The notes below the pieces were generated by a model. It did no database searches, had not been told where the DNA came from, and was given only the letters and a program-made list of their open reading frames with translations. DNA of 64,000 bases from Metarhizium brunneum (Eukaryota > Ascomycota > Sordariomycetes > Hypocreales > Clavicipitaceae), in NCBI RefSeq assembly GCF_013426205.1, contig NC_089426.1, positions 3,906,001-3,970,000 of the forward strand. The letters run 5' to 3'. Shown here piece after piece: positions 22,510-32,963 of this stretch. The position numbers were made by a program, and so were the translations under genes. How positions within the stretch are numbered: the first letter of the stretch is position 1; each line of letters starts with the position of its first letter.

Positions 22510-24559
22510 TCAACGGAACTGGAGCCGTATTATAGAAAACAGCATGTTCTGCAAAACATGCAGTATCACAGCCACACAAGTCGGCAGGAGTTCTGGCCAC
22601 ACCGTGAAATCCAACTTGCCCTCCAGCCCAACGTCCACCTTGAAGCAGAGCCTAATGAGCAGCCGTACCGCAAGACTGGCAATCAGCTCGCACGCCCAGG
22701 TAATCGAGGACGCAGAAACGGTGAGGTTGAAGTTTTCAAACGCGAAAAACGGGTATACGGCTTTATTGGCGCCGTAGTGCAGGACAGCGACGCTGCCCAA
22801 AAAGGTGGCCATGGACGTGTTTTCGGCGAGGAATCGAATAAAGACATTGCGAGTCTGGAGCTTTTGGTAAGACCCGTAGCTGAGGCCATTGAGGCCGAGG
22901 ACGGTCAGGATGCGGTGAACAAACCGAGTCATCATGATGGGGGTGATGACAACGAGGGATGTGGACGAGAGGATTTGGAGACTGATGAACTGTCCCGGAG
23001 AGCGAAGTCGGGCGTATAGGGCACGGACGTAGGTCTGGTAGGTCAGCATGAAGTAGCTGTAGCACATTGTGTTAGTCTGACTGTCAGATTATCATCTTTC
23101 ATGGTCACGTATAAAACAGAGACATTTGCCCAACGCCAACCAAATGTGGAAACGAGAATGGCCATGTTCGTATACACGGAATCCAGGAATGACGCACAGC
23201 TTAAAGACCCAACTCAGCGGGTAGCTCCCGACTCGCTCGCCCTCGCGGATACCCAGCACCCAACCCGTCAAGGCGTCCAGAAGATGCACGGTGGCGACCC
23301 AACCATAGACATAGACGACCGTCTCCAGATTGTTGTGCGGCAAGGTCTGCACATACAACTCGGCATATGCCTCTCCGATAACATACACCATGAAGCCGAC
23401 AAACAATGCGACGCAGAACCAGAGGAACCTCACAAAGCTCGCTGGCAACCACCTTCGTCTCATGGCTACTCGTTGAGAACGCAATGGCGGGTTCACGTAC
23501 AACATGTCCGGCTCCAAAGACTCCGGGGCAATGTTGTTGCGCCAGCGTCGATCTCGCCTCGGAGGCAGCGTGTCTGGGTCACCAGTCCACCATGATGATG
23601 TAAAGATGCGTTGCGTCTCGGATAACGAGTGTCGCAGACCAATGTGTCTCTCATTGGTCATGAGTATGAGAAAGGCGATTGCTACAGGGGTCGCCATGAT
23701 GATGAAGGTCCATGAGATCCACGACGTGTTGTGGACGGTAAGCCAGCGAGTTTCGGGTATGTAGTAAATGGGAATCGGGACGGCAATGGACAGGATGGCG
23801 ATGAGAGAGACAGTCACGGGGAAGCCCAGCGACTTGGGCCACCAGTTGAGACTGTACAGGTTGAAGACCTTGGTGATCCATATCAGCGCAGTGATGTTGT
23901 AGAATCCGTAGTAGACAAAGAGGAAAAACCAAAAGTTGACTTGGACTTCAGCAGAACCGTGACTGGGGGGCTTGCGGGCGACATCCCCAGGGGAGCTGCG
24001 ATTGTCGTCTTCGGGTAGAGGGTATTGGGGGAAGGGTATGGCACACCATCCGATGGCCTGTGGTTGTTGTCAGTATAAGCCAGCTCAACCCGCTCGACTC
24101 GTCATCAGACTTGTCCGAATACGAGCAAAAAGAAAATGGAAAACCCACCAAGGCAGTGGGCAAAACCACCAAAAGGCCATACCTGCTCCACCACCTATCA
24201 ACGGTCCTCTTGACGGCAGTCTGCCTCGGGTTCACCCACAAGTCCATGATCCAGCGTTGCCAAACCTTCTGCCACATGGAAAGGTCGTCATCATAGTCGT
24301 CGTCGTCGTCTATGGCGGCATCGTCATCAGCCTCACCGGCGAGCTGTGCAGCCACCAGGGCGCCGTAGCCAACGTGAACACTGCCTCTCCCATCGCTTAG
24401 TCCTGATGTTCGATCCGATAGCAGCCCAAGCTGGCTAGATCGCCGCTGCGTCTGGCCCGGGCGAGGAGGCACGGCTCGGAATCGTCCTAGCAAGGGCGAT
24501 GTGTCGTTTGGTCGGACGCGAGACTCTGTGCCTTGTGTGAACTGGAAGAAGCTAGGCAT
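22510..24559 (-). CDS. Uncharacterised multispanning membrane protein
   Basis: I read three exons on the minus strand: 24559-24149, 24057-23198 and 23056-22510, giving 605 residues. Donors are GTGGGT and GTGCGT; acceptors are CACAG and CTACAG, with GACTAAC as branch site in the second intron. The N-terminal 110 residues are cytosolic-looking, with a Ser/Arg-rich part and a run of Asp (about 80-92). About eight to nine hydrophobic segments follow, for example YGLLVVLPTAL, FWFFLFVYYGFYNITALIWI, VSLIAILSIAVPIPIYYI, WTFIIMATPVAIAFLILM, FVRFLWFCVALFVGFMVYVI and VAVILHVLQNMLFSII. Joining at FKL-YFMLTYQTYVRALYARL restores a continuous membrane/loop pattern. I recognise no family or motif that assigns a function. 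No obvious transport or enzyme signature is visible. Confidence 0.78.
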
Positions 24560-25632
24560 TGGGGCAGATTAAGTAGCACGGAGGAGCACGGAGTAGCACG
24601 CGGGCTACATTGGACACTGTTCTCGCGCCAGAGAGGGTTTGACGACGCGAGAGCCAACGCTCCTTGTGCCGGGCGAAGGAAGGGGGCCAGCGAGGGCCGG
24701 ATATTTGAGGCCAAGACGGCCGCTCTACCGTTAGACTTTGTATGTGGCGATGTTGGATGGCCAAACCGGGGCTGATTAGGCACAGACGCAGTTCGTGAGC
24801 AGGTTGGGCCGAAAGGCTCCAAGAGACGTCTGGGTGTTGGAGGACGGTCCAGCCGCGTCAATCACGGGGCAAAGGGCTGGAGATGCAATTGGCGGTGCCG
24901 TTGAATGTTGGCAGATGGGATGGACGACCTGCCCCTGTGACGACGACGGGAGCTGCCACTGGCGCAAGGCAGGGCAGCCCTTGGGCCCTCCAGATGTCCA
25001 GTCATTCCAGACATGACGTCCCTGCCCTGCCCCATTCGCCAGGGGACGACCGGCCAGTGGACCCTGGCAGGTACCCGGGCAGAGCGCGCAAGAGCGGACG
25101 CCGAGTGGGCCGTGCATATTTCAAGGTTGAAGGTCGAATGGCGGCCGGCTTTGGACGGGTCGAACCGTCTTGCCAGCCTCCTTCGCCATCGTCTGATCGC
25201 GCAACCCGACGACAAGCTCACCGTGTTTTTGACTAGGTGGTTTGCCAGGCACCTGCGGTATTTTACTAGTAGTATGTACATTCCCTCACCATCCCGCACC
25301 ATCAACAAGCCAGCAGTTCCGGGCCTCCCGGGAGCTACAGACATTATTGTGTGTAGCTATTTATCGAAAGAAACCCGCGCATACATGGCAAGCTTTGAAG
25401 TTTGGACGAAGGGAGGGAACGCCCCTCGTTTGAATTCGCTCGAGCGGCGTTACCCGTCAGCGTATCGTGTACACTACAGACTCTAATATACATGAGCATT
25501 GCATTGGCAGCCATCTTGTCTCGCCAATTCATCCGTCGTTTTGACTGTTCAGCTGTGAAATTCTTGGCCACTTTCCCCGAGCCCTAGACCAAACCCCTCA
25601 CCGTGAGAGAGCCAGCATGAAACCCCGCCCTC
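24560..25632. other. Intergenic between membrane protein and PEX2
   Basis: Promoter side of the membrane-protein gene and 3' side of PEX2. GC-rich; a degenerate motif copy (CACGGAGTAGC) near 24590. No gene supported. Confidence 0.45.
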
Positions 25633-27063
25633 TCAATCGCCGGCGTCCGAACCGATATCGATATCAGACCCGATATCAGACGCCTCATCCACTATGTCAG
25701 ATCCCTCGTCAAATCCTTCGTCAAAGTCCTCGGCCGAGCTCTCCGCAGACGTTTCCTCCGGCTCCAGGTGTTCGCGCGGAGGCACTTGCTCTTCCAGAAT
25801 GCCGCCTGTGACGTCGTCCGTGAATGCAACCGTCTTGGCTGGCGCCGACCTGAACGACACTACTGCCGGCTCCAGCACGTCTCCGCTCCACGGTTTGCAC
25901 TCTTTGACGTGCTCGCCACACCGCAAGCACGTCCAGCCTTCGCCTTCCTCCCTCTCCAGCCGCGTAGCCAGGCAGACGAAGCAGTAGATGCAGCCGCATG
26001 GGATCGTCTCGTAGGGGTTCGTGACATCGGTTTGTGACGAGCCAATTACACCGCTTGAGGCTGCAGCCGCCATAATCTCCGTTTCCGTCGTGGCAGAGTC
26101 ATTCTGGTCCTGGTAGCAAATAGCGCATGTCCGCTCCGGCAAGAAACCGTATTCGCCATTGGCCGACTTCTCACCCTCGGCGCCAGTGTTGACAATCTCT
26201 TTGGTCTTTCGCCAAGTCTTGCTCAGCCAACGCCTCCATTTGTTGATGCCGATCAGGGGTAGAACAAAGAGTAGAAACTCGGTGAAGGCGTGCCAAACAA
26301 GCTGGCGGTTGAGATACTCGAATGACACTTCCCGGCTGACCTGGCTTGTCGGCGGCGCCAGTCGCATTCTTAACATTCGATCCAGCAATGTCCTGTAGCG
26401 GCCGTGGAGCAGGAACACCAAGAACGAAGCCAAAGCCGCAGTGGAATGCATGGTAGTCAACCGTGACGTCCAGAGAGATAGGCGACGAACTCGGGGGCTG
26501 GGCTGGTCGTAGCCGTCATCTTGCTCCAACAGCCAGTCCTCCCACCGCGTCCAAGCATACTTTCCAAAGACGGTGATCAGACCGTAGAGGGACTTTTGTA
26601 CCCTGGAGGGAGGTGAAAGGACAGGGCCGTGTCTCCTCGCGTCTGTGTACTTGAGATTCTGTAGCGCCGCACCATATGTAGCGTCGTGGTCCCAGACGGT
26701 CAGCTTGAAGAGGATGGCCCTGAGAGCCAACAGGATCTCGGCCGACCAGTCGTCATGCAAATGTCCCCCGCCAAAGTATTTGAGCGCATCGCAGACCTGG
26801 TCCTTGAGAAGGGCAACAAGTTCCTCATCGAGCAGCTCGGCATCGACCTGGGCGACACGAAACGCAGGCCGAGTGCCTTCGCGCGACGACATGGCATCCC
26901 ATGCAGGCGAGAGTCTGTTGAAGGGGAATGGCAGTCGCTGAAGCTGGGAGCTGGCTCGGGACGCCTCGCGCTGGGCGGCAAGTCTGGCGACGGCTTCAGC
27001 CTCACGAGCCTGGCGCCGCGCCGCGACTCGTTGTTGCGCTTGGATGAAGCTAGAGTCGGTCAT
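25633..27063 (-). CDS. pex2: Peroxisomal biogenesis factor 2 (RING peroxin PEX2)
   Basis: Membrane RING E3 ligase subunit of the peroxisomal PEX2-PEX10-PEX12 complex that ubiquitinates and recycles the import receptor PEX5. A single exon of 476 residues. An Ala/Arg-rich helical N-terminus is followed by the conserved block near residues 90-130 (KYFGGGHLHDDWSAEILLAL). Membrane-associated helices follow, including TAALASFLVFLLHGRYRTLL and WHAFTEFLLFVLPLIGINKW. The RING lies at about 325-410 with CAIC, CGCIYCFVCL and CLRC. The position that is usually His in RING domains is Cys here (CGCIYC). A long insertion separates the first two Cys pairs. The C-terminus is an acidic tail of DEG/SDI repeats. 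In Podospora this gene (car1) also affects sexual development. It is transcribed divergently from the gene at 28429. Confidence 0.93.
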   Translation of the reverse strand: MTDSSFIQAQQRVAARRQAREAEAVARLAAQREASRASSQLQRLPFPFNRLSPAWDAMSSREGTRPAFRVAQVDAELLDEELVALLKDQVCDALKYFGGGHLHDDWSAEILLALRAILFKLTVWDHDATYGAALQNLKYTDARRHGPVLSPPSRVQKSLYGLITVFGKYAWTRWEDWLLEQDDGYDQPSPRVRRLSLWTSRLTTMHSTAALASFLVFLLHGRYRTLLDRMLRMRLAPPTSQVSREVSFEYLNRQLVWHAFTEFLLFVLPLIGINKWRRWLSKTWRKTKEIVNTGAEGEKSANGEYGFLPERTCAICYQDQNDSATTETEIMAAAASSGVIGSSQTDVTNPYETIPCGCIYCFVCLATRLEREEGEGWTCLRCGEHVKECKPWSGDVLEPAVVSFRSAPAKTVAFTDDVTGGILEEQVPPREHLEPEETSAESSAEDFDEGFDEGSDIVDEASDIGSDIDIGSDAGD

Positions 27064-28428
27064 GGGTGCGGCATTGGAGATTGGAGCATCGACGAGGGAA
27101 TGGAGGAGAGCTGTCGGCTCGGGCCGAAGTCAGAAGCTGTGGTCGTTCGCAGCAGTTGGCGGCGCAGGGAGAGATCTCAGAGCGTAGGAGGCGGCCGCAT
27201 TGACGACTGGCAGTTTGACAGACAGATGCCGGAAGGTGCGGTGAGATCTTGGGTGCGGGTGAAGAGTCGCGGCATGCGTGATGTATGACAGCCGGCTGCG
27301 GTTGTATGCAATGGCGACGACGAGCCGAGGCTTTCAATGTCTGGTTGGATGTGGCACCGACGGGCATCAAATCGACGGGGGACCGCTGGAGCCCGCCAAG
27401 CTTCCCCGCCAGCTTGTGATGGCAGGAGCCGGGGCAAAGTGCCACTTGCAGCTTCCCAACATTTGGCTGGTACAGAACTACTCCGCACTCGGCAGCTGAA
27501 TGTCGAGTCTCTCTACATCTATGTATATGCTCCGTATTGAGTGCATCTCGAGATGCGATGCTTTGGTGCGTGTGAGATGACACAGCTAAACGTCACTGCC
27601 CGACCCTGAAACTCTCTTGCCTTGTCCCTCGAACAATGGAGGAGGCCATGGATACTCGATGCTCCAACCGTTTTAATGGCTTCAACCATTGTCAAATGCG
27701 CAGGTCACGCGCAAGCCTCATCATCAGCCAAGCAAGGGATCTGGGCACACTTGGCCATGATGCCTCAGTCCATGAGAGATACACACCGTATGTGCCAAGC
27801 ACACTCCGTACTCCGTGAAAAGACGTATTACATGCAGGCACCAGTTCATCGGCCCTGCATGAGCCGCCCGCTACTATTACCGCCGCCAACGATGATTGAA
27901 CAAGCATTGAACAAGCATCGACCAAGATGGGCAGTAGGAGCCTTTGAATGCTCGACTCTCGGCCAATGAGCGTCCGTCACATCACCAACCCATTTATCCC
28001 TGCATGCGACAGCAACAACCATCTCCAACCTTCACTCACTCAAACCGCCATTCTGCCTGCGCATCGTCATATTTTTCGCCTCGTTTTCAACACCCCTACT
28101 GCCTGTGACTCATACATTCCTCACCGAACCAGGCCACAGCTGTCCAAACCTGGCATTTCCAACTCCTATATACACCCATATGAAGCACGGCCGCCAGCTT
28201 CTTTGTCTGTTTCCTTCGGCCGGCAAGCTCTTCTCTCTGTTGCCACCGCAACCCTCGGACGAGACACGCACCGGTCCGCGTTCAGGCCAGTCGGACAGTA
28301 GTTATTTCTTCGGGTGCGAAATAACATTGTTGCGCTTGTCTTGTTTGGCCTTGGGGTTTCATTAAACTCGAAGTGCCCGTCTCCAAGTTCACAGATACAT
28401 CACTCGTCGTATTCAAAGGCGCCACGTC
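27064..28428. promoter_or_regulatory. Divergent intergenic region, PEX2 and 28429 gene
   Basis: 1.36 kb between two head-to-head genes, so it must hold both promoters. A tandem near-copy of the 9-mer motif lies near 27802 (ACTCCGTACTCCGTG). Specific transcription-factor sites cannot be assigned with confidence. Confidence 0.45.
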
Positions 28429-30267
28429 ATGTCCTCGTCGCGCCCGCGCGCCCGCCGCTCAGACAAAGCCGCCGAAGACAGCTCACTTCGGGACAAGCGC
28501 TCGTTGCGTATTGGTGAATCATGGAGCGTGGTTGAGGGTGAAAACGAAAGCTTCGACGCTAGACGAGCGTCATTCGAGGGTGACGAAGGCGATGAAATCC
28601 TATCCCCTTTGTCCAGTGGTCAACCTTCATCCTTTTCCTCGCAGATGTCGTCTCAGGGAAACATGGGGATGAGATCAGGCCCCAGCTCTCAGGACAGTAT
28701 CCGAGACTTCGCGAAGCACCAGAACGAGGATAAAGCCATTCTTCGAATCCCATTTCCGCCAAGTATTGGTTCACCATCGAGTTCAAGGACGCAAAGAGGC
28801 TACCGCACAGAAGACCCGCAGTTCAAAATGCCTCGGATAGATGTTGGCGGTTCAAGACACGGTAGCGGTAGCAGCTCTCGCACCATCCGGCCCCTTGGAA
28901 GGGGGACGAGCTACGATGGCGAGGATGAAACGTACCTTAGGAGACGGGGCAAAAGCTCATCATTCCAGGATGTTTATAGTCAGAAAGGGCAATCTGGCGG
29001 ACTCGTGACAATCAGCGACATGGCCACGCCGTCAATGTCGTCTGCTTTGCTCAACATCTTGGCCTGGGCCGGTGAAATCATTCTCATTGCCCTCAATTTT
29101 GCCAAGTACCCTCTAGGGCTGCTTCTTGCCGTCTACCTTGTCTTTGGCGGCGCCATCATTGTACAAAACATGGCCACCAGATCCGTGTACACCGCCGTGT
29201 CACCCATATGTCGCCTTCCAGGAACATCATATCTTAACCTACCATTTTGTCCGCCCCCCGGAGCCACCGACTTCAGCGGTCTTAATGCGACAGCTGGTCA
29301 AACGGTAGAATTCGACGATCTCATGGGCGTGCAATCCAAATTCGAGCAGGTCCTCGAAAGAAGTGCCGACGGGGCCTCGCTGCCCTTTGAAATGAAGCGC
29401 TCAGAGACCGCAGTCAGAGATCTACGGACCCTTGTTCGAAACAGCGATATCCAAGCTCGGCACGAGCTAACCTTAGAGTTCGACGGGTACATTGAAACCG
29501 CACGATTAGCAGCGTCGGACCTGCAAAGGTTCAACACGCACGTCGGCTCGGCCGTCGACTCCGTCATTAGTATCAACCGCTGGACATCGCGCTACATCGA
29601 CTCTCTCTCCCTCGAGTCAGACACGCCGTCATCAGTACTCGCGGGATGGACGCACTGGATCTTCTACCCTTTCCAGCCTGCCGACCAGCCATTCAGCGAG
29701 CGCATCATTCTCGACAAATATATCGAGCACACCGGCCTCGTCTCGGAGCGCATATCGGCTCTCATCCTCGAGGCCCAAGCCGTCCTGCGCCTTCTCACCA
29801 AAGCAGAGGACCACCTCAGCCTCATATACGACATCACGTCCCGCACCTCCGCGAGCGTCTCCTCCCGTCGCGAAGAAATCTTGTGGAACATATGGACTCT
29901 TGTGGGCGCCAACTCCCGCAGCCTCAAGAGCCTCTCGAAACAGCTCTCTCTCCTGCAACAAGTGGATTCGCAGCGCTCTACGGCCGTCGACCAAATCAGC
30001 GGGCTAATCATCGAGCTGGAATCTATTCAAGCGAATCTGGGCGACTTGCGAGACCGTGTTGCAGAGCCCCAGCTCCTGAGCGACTCGGAAACAGTCCATA
30101 TCCCCCTCAGTGTGCACATCGAGACGATTGATCGTGGTGTGGAGAGGTTGCAGGCTGCCAGACGGAGGATCCGGGCCGCGGAAGATGATCGTGTCAGAGA
30201 TGTCATGGCCAGGGGAGGGCTGAGAAGCGATGACGGTCGTTTGATTGAGAATGGCAGGGGTCAGTAA
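28429..30267 (+). CDS. Uncharacterised membrane protein with long helical C-terminus
   Basis: A single exon of 612 residues. Residues 1-195 are polar and disordered, rich in Ser, Arg and Gly. Two adjacent hydrophobic segments at about 205-250 (LLNILAWAGEIILIALNFAK and LGLLLAVYLVFGGAIIV) form a probable membrane hairpin or two-pass anchor. A short Cys-containing block follows (ICRLPGTSYL, LPFCPPP). Residues about 290-590 are mostly helical with leucine-spaced heptads (for example SLKSLSKQLSLLQQVDSQ). The layout suggests an organelle or nuclear-envelope anchored coiled-coil protein, but I recognise no named family. PEX2 lies divergent to it and the RING ligase gene convergent. Confidence 0.85.
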   Translation: MSSSRPRARRSDKAAEDSSLRDKRSLRIGESWSVVEGENESFDARRASFEGDEGDEILSPLSSGQPSSFSSQMSSQGNMGMRSGPSSQDSIRDFAKHQNEDKAILRIPFPPSIGSPSSSRTQRGYRTEDPQFKMPRIDVGGSRHGSGSSSRTIRPLGRGTSYDGEDETYLRRRGKSSSFQDVYSQKGQSGGLVTISDMATPSMSSALLNILAWAGEIILIALNFAKYPLGLLLAVYLVFGGAIIVQNMATRSVYTAVSPICRLPGTSYLNLPFCPPPGATDFSGLNATAGQTVEFDDLMGVQSKFEQVLERSADGASLPFEMKRSETAVRDLRTLVRNSDIQARHELTLEFDGYIETARLAASDLQRFNTHVGSAVDSVISINRWTSRYIDSLSLESDTPSSVLAGWTHWIFYPFQPADQPFSERIILDKYIEHTGLVSERISALILEAQAVLRLLTKAEDHLSLIYDITSRTSASVSSRREEILWNIWTLVGANSRSLKSLSKQLSLLQQVDSQRSTAVDQISGLIIELESIQANLGDLRDRVAEPQLLSDSETVHIPLSVHIETIDRGVERLQAARRRIRAAEDDRVRDVMARGGLRSDDGRLIENGRGQ

Positions 30268-31172
30268 TGAATTTTGACGATTTAATGAATCAATGATGCA
30301 GGAGTCGGGCGCTACGTCAGCTCTGTACAATTTTGTACTCCGAGACTATTCTGCAGCAGGGTGTTATTGCTCGTATTAGCACGCGACGTCCTGGTGAGGA
30401 CCAATAGGCGGGTGTGCGCATGTAATTTAACGGCGTTGTAATGGGTGATTCCATGAGTTTTTGTCACGACATAAAGAGCAGACGAGCATCGTCAGAAATA
30501 TGGACTGAATAATACTTGAGCCGTTTTTTTATTTCACCAAGCGGCCATGTGCGTATACGGAAGGGATATCTCCACAGGCCTGTTCCAACGCCGAGTTCCC
30601 TCGCCAAAAGAATAGGGCTGACCCAATGCCCACCCCATAAACCGTGCTTATAACCCCCCTTCCAGCCGACTCCAGAGGATATCAGAATCCCGCATCACAA
30701 GACAGGGAGTACAAGACTAGTTAGTGTAAGCCAACCAAAACCCACCGCGTCAAAACTCCCAAGTCCAAAAAACAATACATCAAGTTGGCTCTCTGATACA
30801 TGGATTCTTTCAGCTGCATCCAACAGAACAAACTTTGGTACCATCTATAGCCAATCCCAGCTCAAGGTATCCAATTCGTCATGGAAGAAGAATAAAAGAC
30901 GCCATCCTCATAGCGATCAGATGAGTTCCATGCAACTCTGCAATCGTAAAACGTCTGTCGTCGACAAAGTAGTAAAAGGTGCCTTCCGAAAAAAGAAAAA
31001 ACGCCGCATCCCATCAAACCCATGATATGTACCAGAATATGACCCCATCTTCAGTGTTCAAGTAACCTGAGATAAAACAAAAACGCCGGTGCGATGCATG
31101 CCATTATACCCCAGTTCTAGTTGATAGCCGTATCATTCGTTAAGGTATGCCGCTAATGCTACACGTTATAGG
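30268..31172. other. Intergenic between convergent genes
   Basis: Holds the two 3' UTRs. No gene, repeat or structured element recognised. Confidence 0.45.
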
Positions 31173-32963
31173 TTAACTGAACCCAGGGAACGCCTTCGAT
31201 ATAACTCGCCTCCCTATCGCAAATAGATTAATACGTACGTTACTAAACAGTTGCCGAATGGCCGTGCTACTCTCAAGTCTGGACTCACATCTTGGTCGAG
31301 ATTTGTCAGGGTCATCGAAGGGTGCGTTGTTGTCAGCGATTTCTCGCATCCGTTCCCGAGCAAACGCCGATGGGCTACCCCGCCTATTCGGGGCTCTATC
31401 ACCCATATCCAAGGCAGCATTCTCGGGTTGAGTCGGAAGCAGCCTAAGCATTCGCGGCTTTGACTTCCTAGGTCGAGTCTTGGCTGTGGTGGCAGCCACT
31501 TGAGGCAGATCGGTAGAGTCTGGAGTTGCAGTGTCTGCCGTCCGATCTGGTAATGAGGACGAACTGTTGCTTTCCTCGCCTTCTATAGGGTTCTGACTTT
31601 CTTCTGTTTTTGTTGTGTGTTTCGATTTCAGCGGTTTCATTTGTACATCGGTCTTGGTAGGGGATGTGTGGCTCGGGTGTGGGGAGGAGCTAAAGAGCTT
31701 CTTGCCCCAGGACTTCAGTCTTGTGTCTCCAGATTCAAGTGATAGTTCTTCTATATCAACTCTTTCCCTAAGCCGCCTCAAGGCTCTTTCTCGTCGAACC
31801 ATTCCATTCGTTATCTTGGGGCTATAGCCTTTGGGGAGCATGCAGTGTTTGCACGTTGGACATAAAGAGCTGTTTTGTATGAGAAACTCGTCAATGCATT
31901 CAGAGTGAAATATGTGGCCGCATGGTAGTTCGCGTATGACTGTAACGCGATGTTCGAAGCTGGCTAAGCAAATGTGACAGGTGGGTTGGTAGTTAGTGGC
32001 CATGGTCTCGCCAGTGCCCGTCAGGCTCGATCGCTTGCTTCGTATACTGCGGACGCTTGGTGCGCCAGGGCCCATTGTTTCTGTCTTGGTGCCAGGTTCA
32101 CGCCGTCTCTTCTTGCGTGTCTTTCGTGTACGGCCAGAAGGGGCGGTTTGTGATCGAGGGCTCAACGGCAAGTCATACAAATCGGGCTCTGCATTGTAAG
32201 TGAAAAGAGGAAATTGCGCCACATGAGAAGCAGGCACGGTCACACGCTTGATACCCATCGCCTCCAGATCGACCTCGCCGGATTGGACCCGACGTTTCAA
32301 AGAGTTGCGGTTTCGTCTTTGAATAAAATGCATAGCAATGGAAACAGTGAGAATTACAAAGAGTAGGGCTCCAATGACAATAAGGATGAAGGCCCAAGTC
32401 GCAGGTGTGTTTGGCGGTCGATCCAATGTAAGCTTCGTCCATATGCGCAGATACGTAGTCCCGTGAAGATTGTACAGTCGTTGTACCTCTTGGCCGTGGG
32501 GGACTTGGGTTATGGAGCCTGAATACAAACTCAGTTGCGTCATGATCTTCTGACCTTGGAGGCCCGGAATGGCGAAGATGGGGAAATGGTTTGATCGCCA
32601 GGCACCGCCGTCGCCGAGGTTCCAAACCGGTGAGTCGCCATCCTGGGGCTTTTTCGTAGAGTTATTGGGTTTGTAGAAGATGAATGCTTTCACAGGGCCT
32701 TGGAGGGCTGCATTGAGATAGGCCTGGGTGCAGTCACTGCTAAACCACGGAGCAATGGCCACTAAGTTGAAATTTGCAGGCGGCAAATCCTTTCTACGGG
32801 TGATATTTCGTGGGATAGAGTCGTATTGTTGCACATCGCAGGATGGAACGGACGTGATATCGGGGACAAATAAGAGGCCTTGAATGGAGTCGTCGAATGC
32901 GGAGGTGGATTTTGATAGTGTTGTTAGATTTGTGTCGATTCGTTGTTCATAGGCTAACTGGCT
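31173..32963 (-). CDS. PA-TM-RING type E3 ubiquitin ligase, 5' exon unresolved
   Basis: The 3' exon runs from 32963 to 31173 (596 residues). It begins SQLAYEQRIDTNLTTL after a CTAG acceptor with an ACTAAC branch site, so coding must continue into an upstream exon that I cannot place; a signal peptide is expected there. The lumenal part resembles a protease-associated fold (GLLFVPDIT, NFNLVAIAPWFSSDCTQAYL, AFIFYKPNNSTKKPQ). A transmembrane helix follows (WAFILIVIGALLFVILTVSI). A cytosolic RING-H2 then shows CHIC, CGHIFHSEC and CPTCKHC. The tail is Ser/Pro/Lys-rich. This layout matches endomembrane RING ligases of the RNF13/Tul1-like group. The apparent start at 32834 is a GTG inside the frame, not the true start. 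Confidence 0.8.
   Translation of the reverse strand, partial: SQLAYEQRIDTNLTTLSKSTSAFDDSIQGLLFVPDITSVPSCDVQQYDSIPRNITRRKDLPPANFNLVAIAPWFSSDCTQAYLNAALQGPVKAFIFYKPNNSTKKPQDGDSPVWNLGDGGAWRSNHFPIFAIPGLQGQKIMTQLSLYSGSITQVPHGQEVQRLYNLHGTTYLRIWTKLTLDRPPNTPATWAFILIVIGALLFVILTVSIAMHFIQRRNRNSLKRRVQSGEVDLEAMGIKRVTVPASHVAQFPLFTYNAEPDLYDLPLSPRSQTAPSGRTRKTRKKRRREPGTKTETMGPGAPSVRSIRSKRSSLTGTGETMATNYQPTCHICLASFEHRVTVIRELPCGHIFHSECIDEFLIQNSSLCPTCKHCMLPKGYSPKITNGMVRRERALRRLRERVDIEELSLESGDTRLKSWGKKLFSSSPHPSHTSPTKTDVQMKPLKSKHTTKTEESQNPIEGEESNSSSSLPDRTADTATPDSTDLPQVAATTAKTRPRKSKPRMLRLLPTQPENAALDMGDRAPNRRGSPSAFARERMREIADNNAPFDDPDKSRPRCESRLESSTAIRQLFSNVRINLFAIGRRVISKAFPGFS

Noticed and set aside
23101..23595. 164-codon plus-strand ORF opposite the membrane-protein gene
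   Set aside because: Antisense shadow; the minus strand shows membrane segments and consistent splicing.
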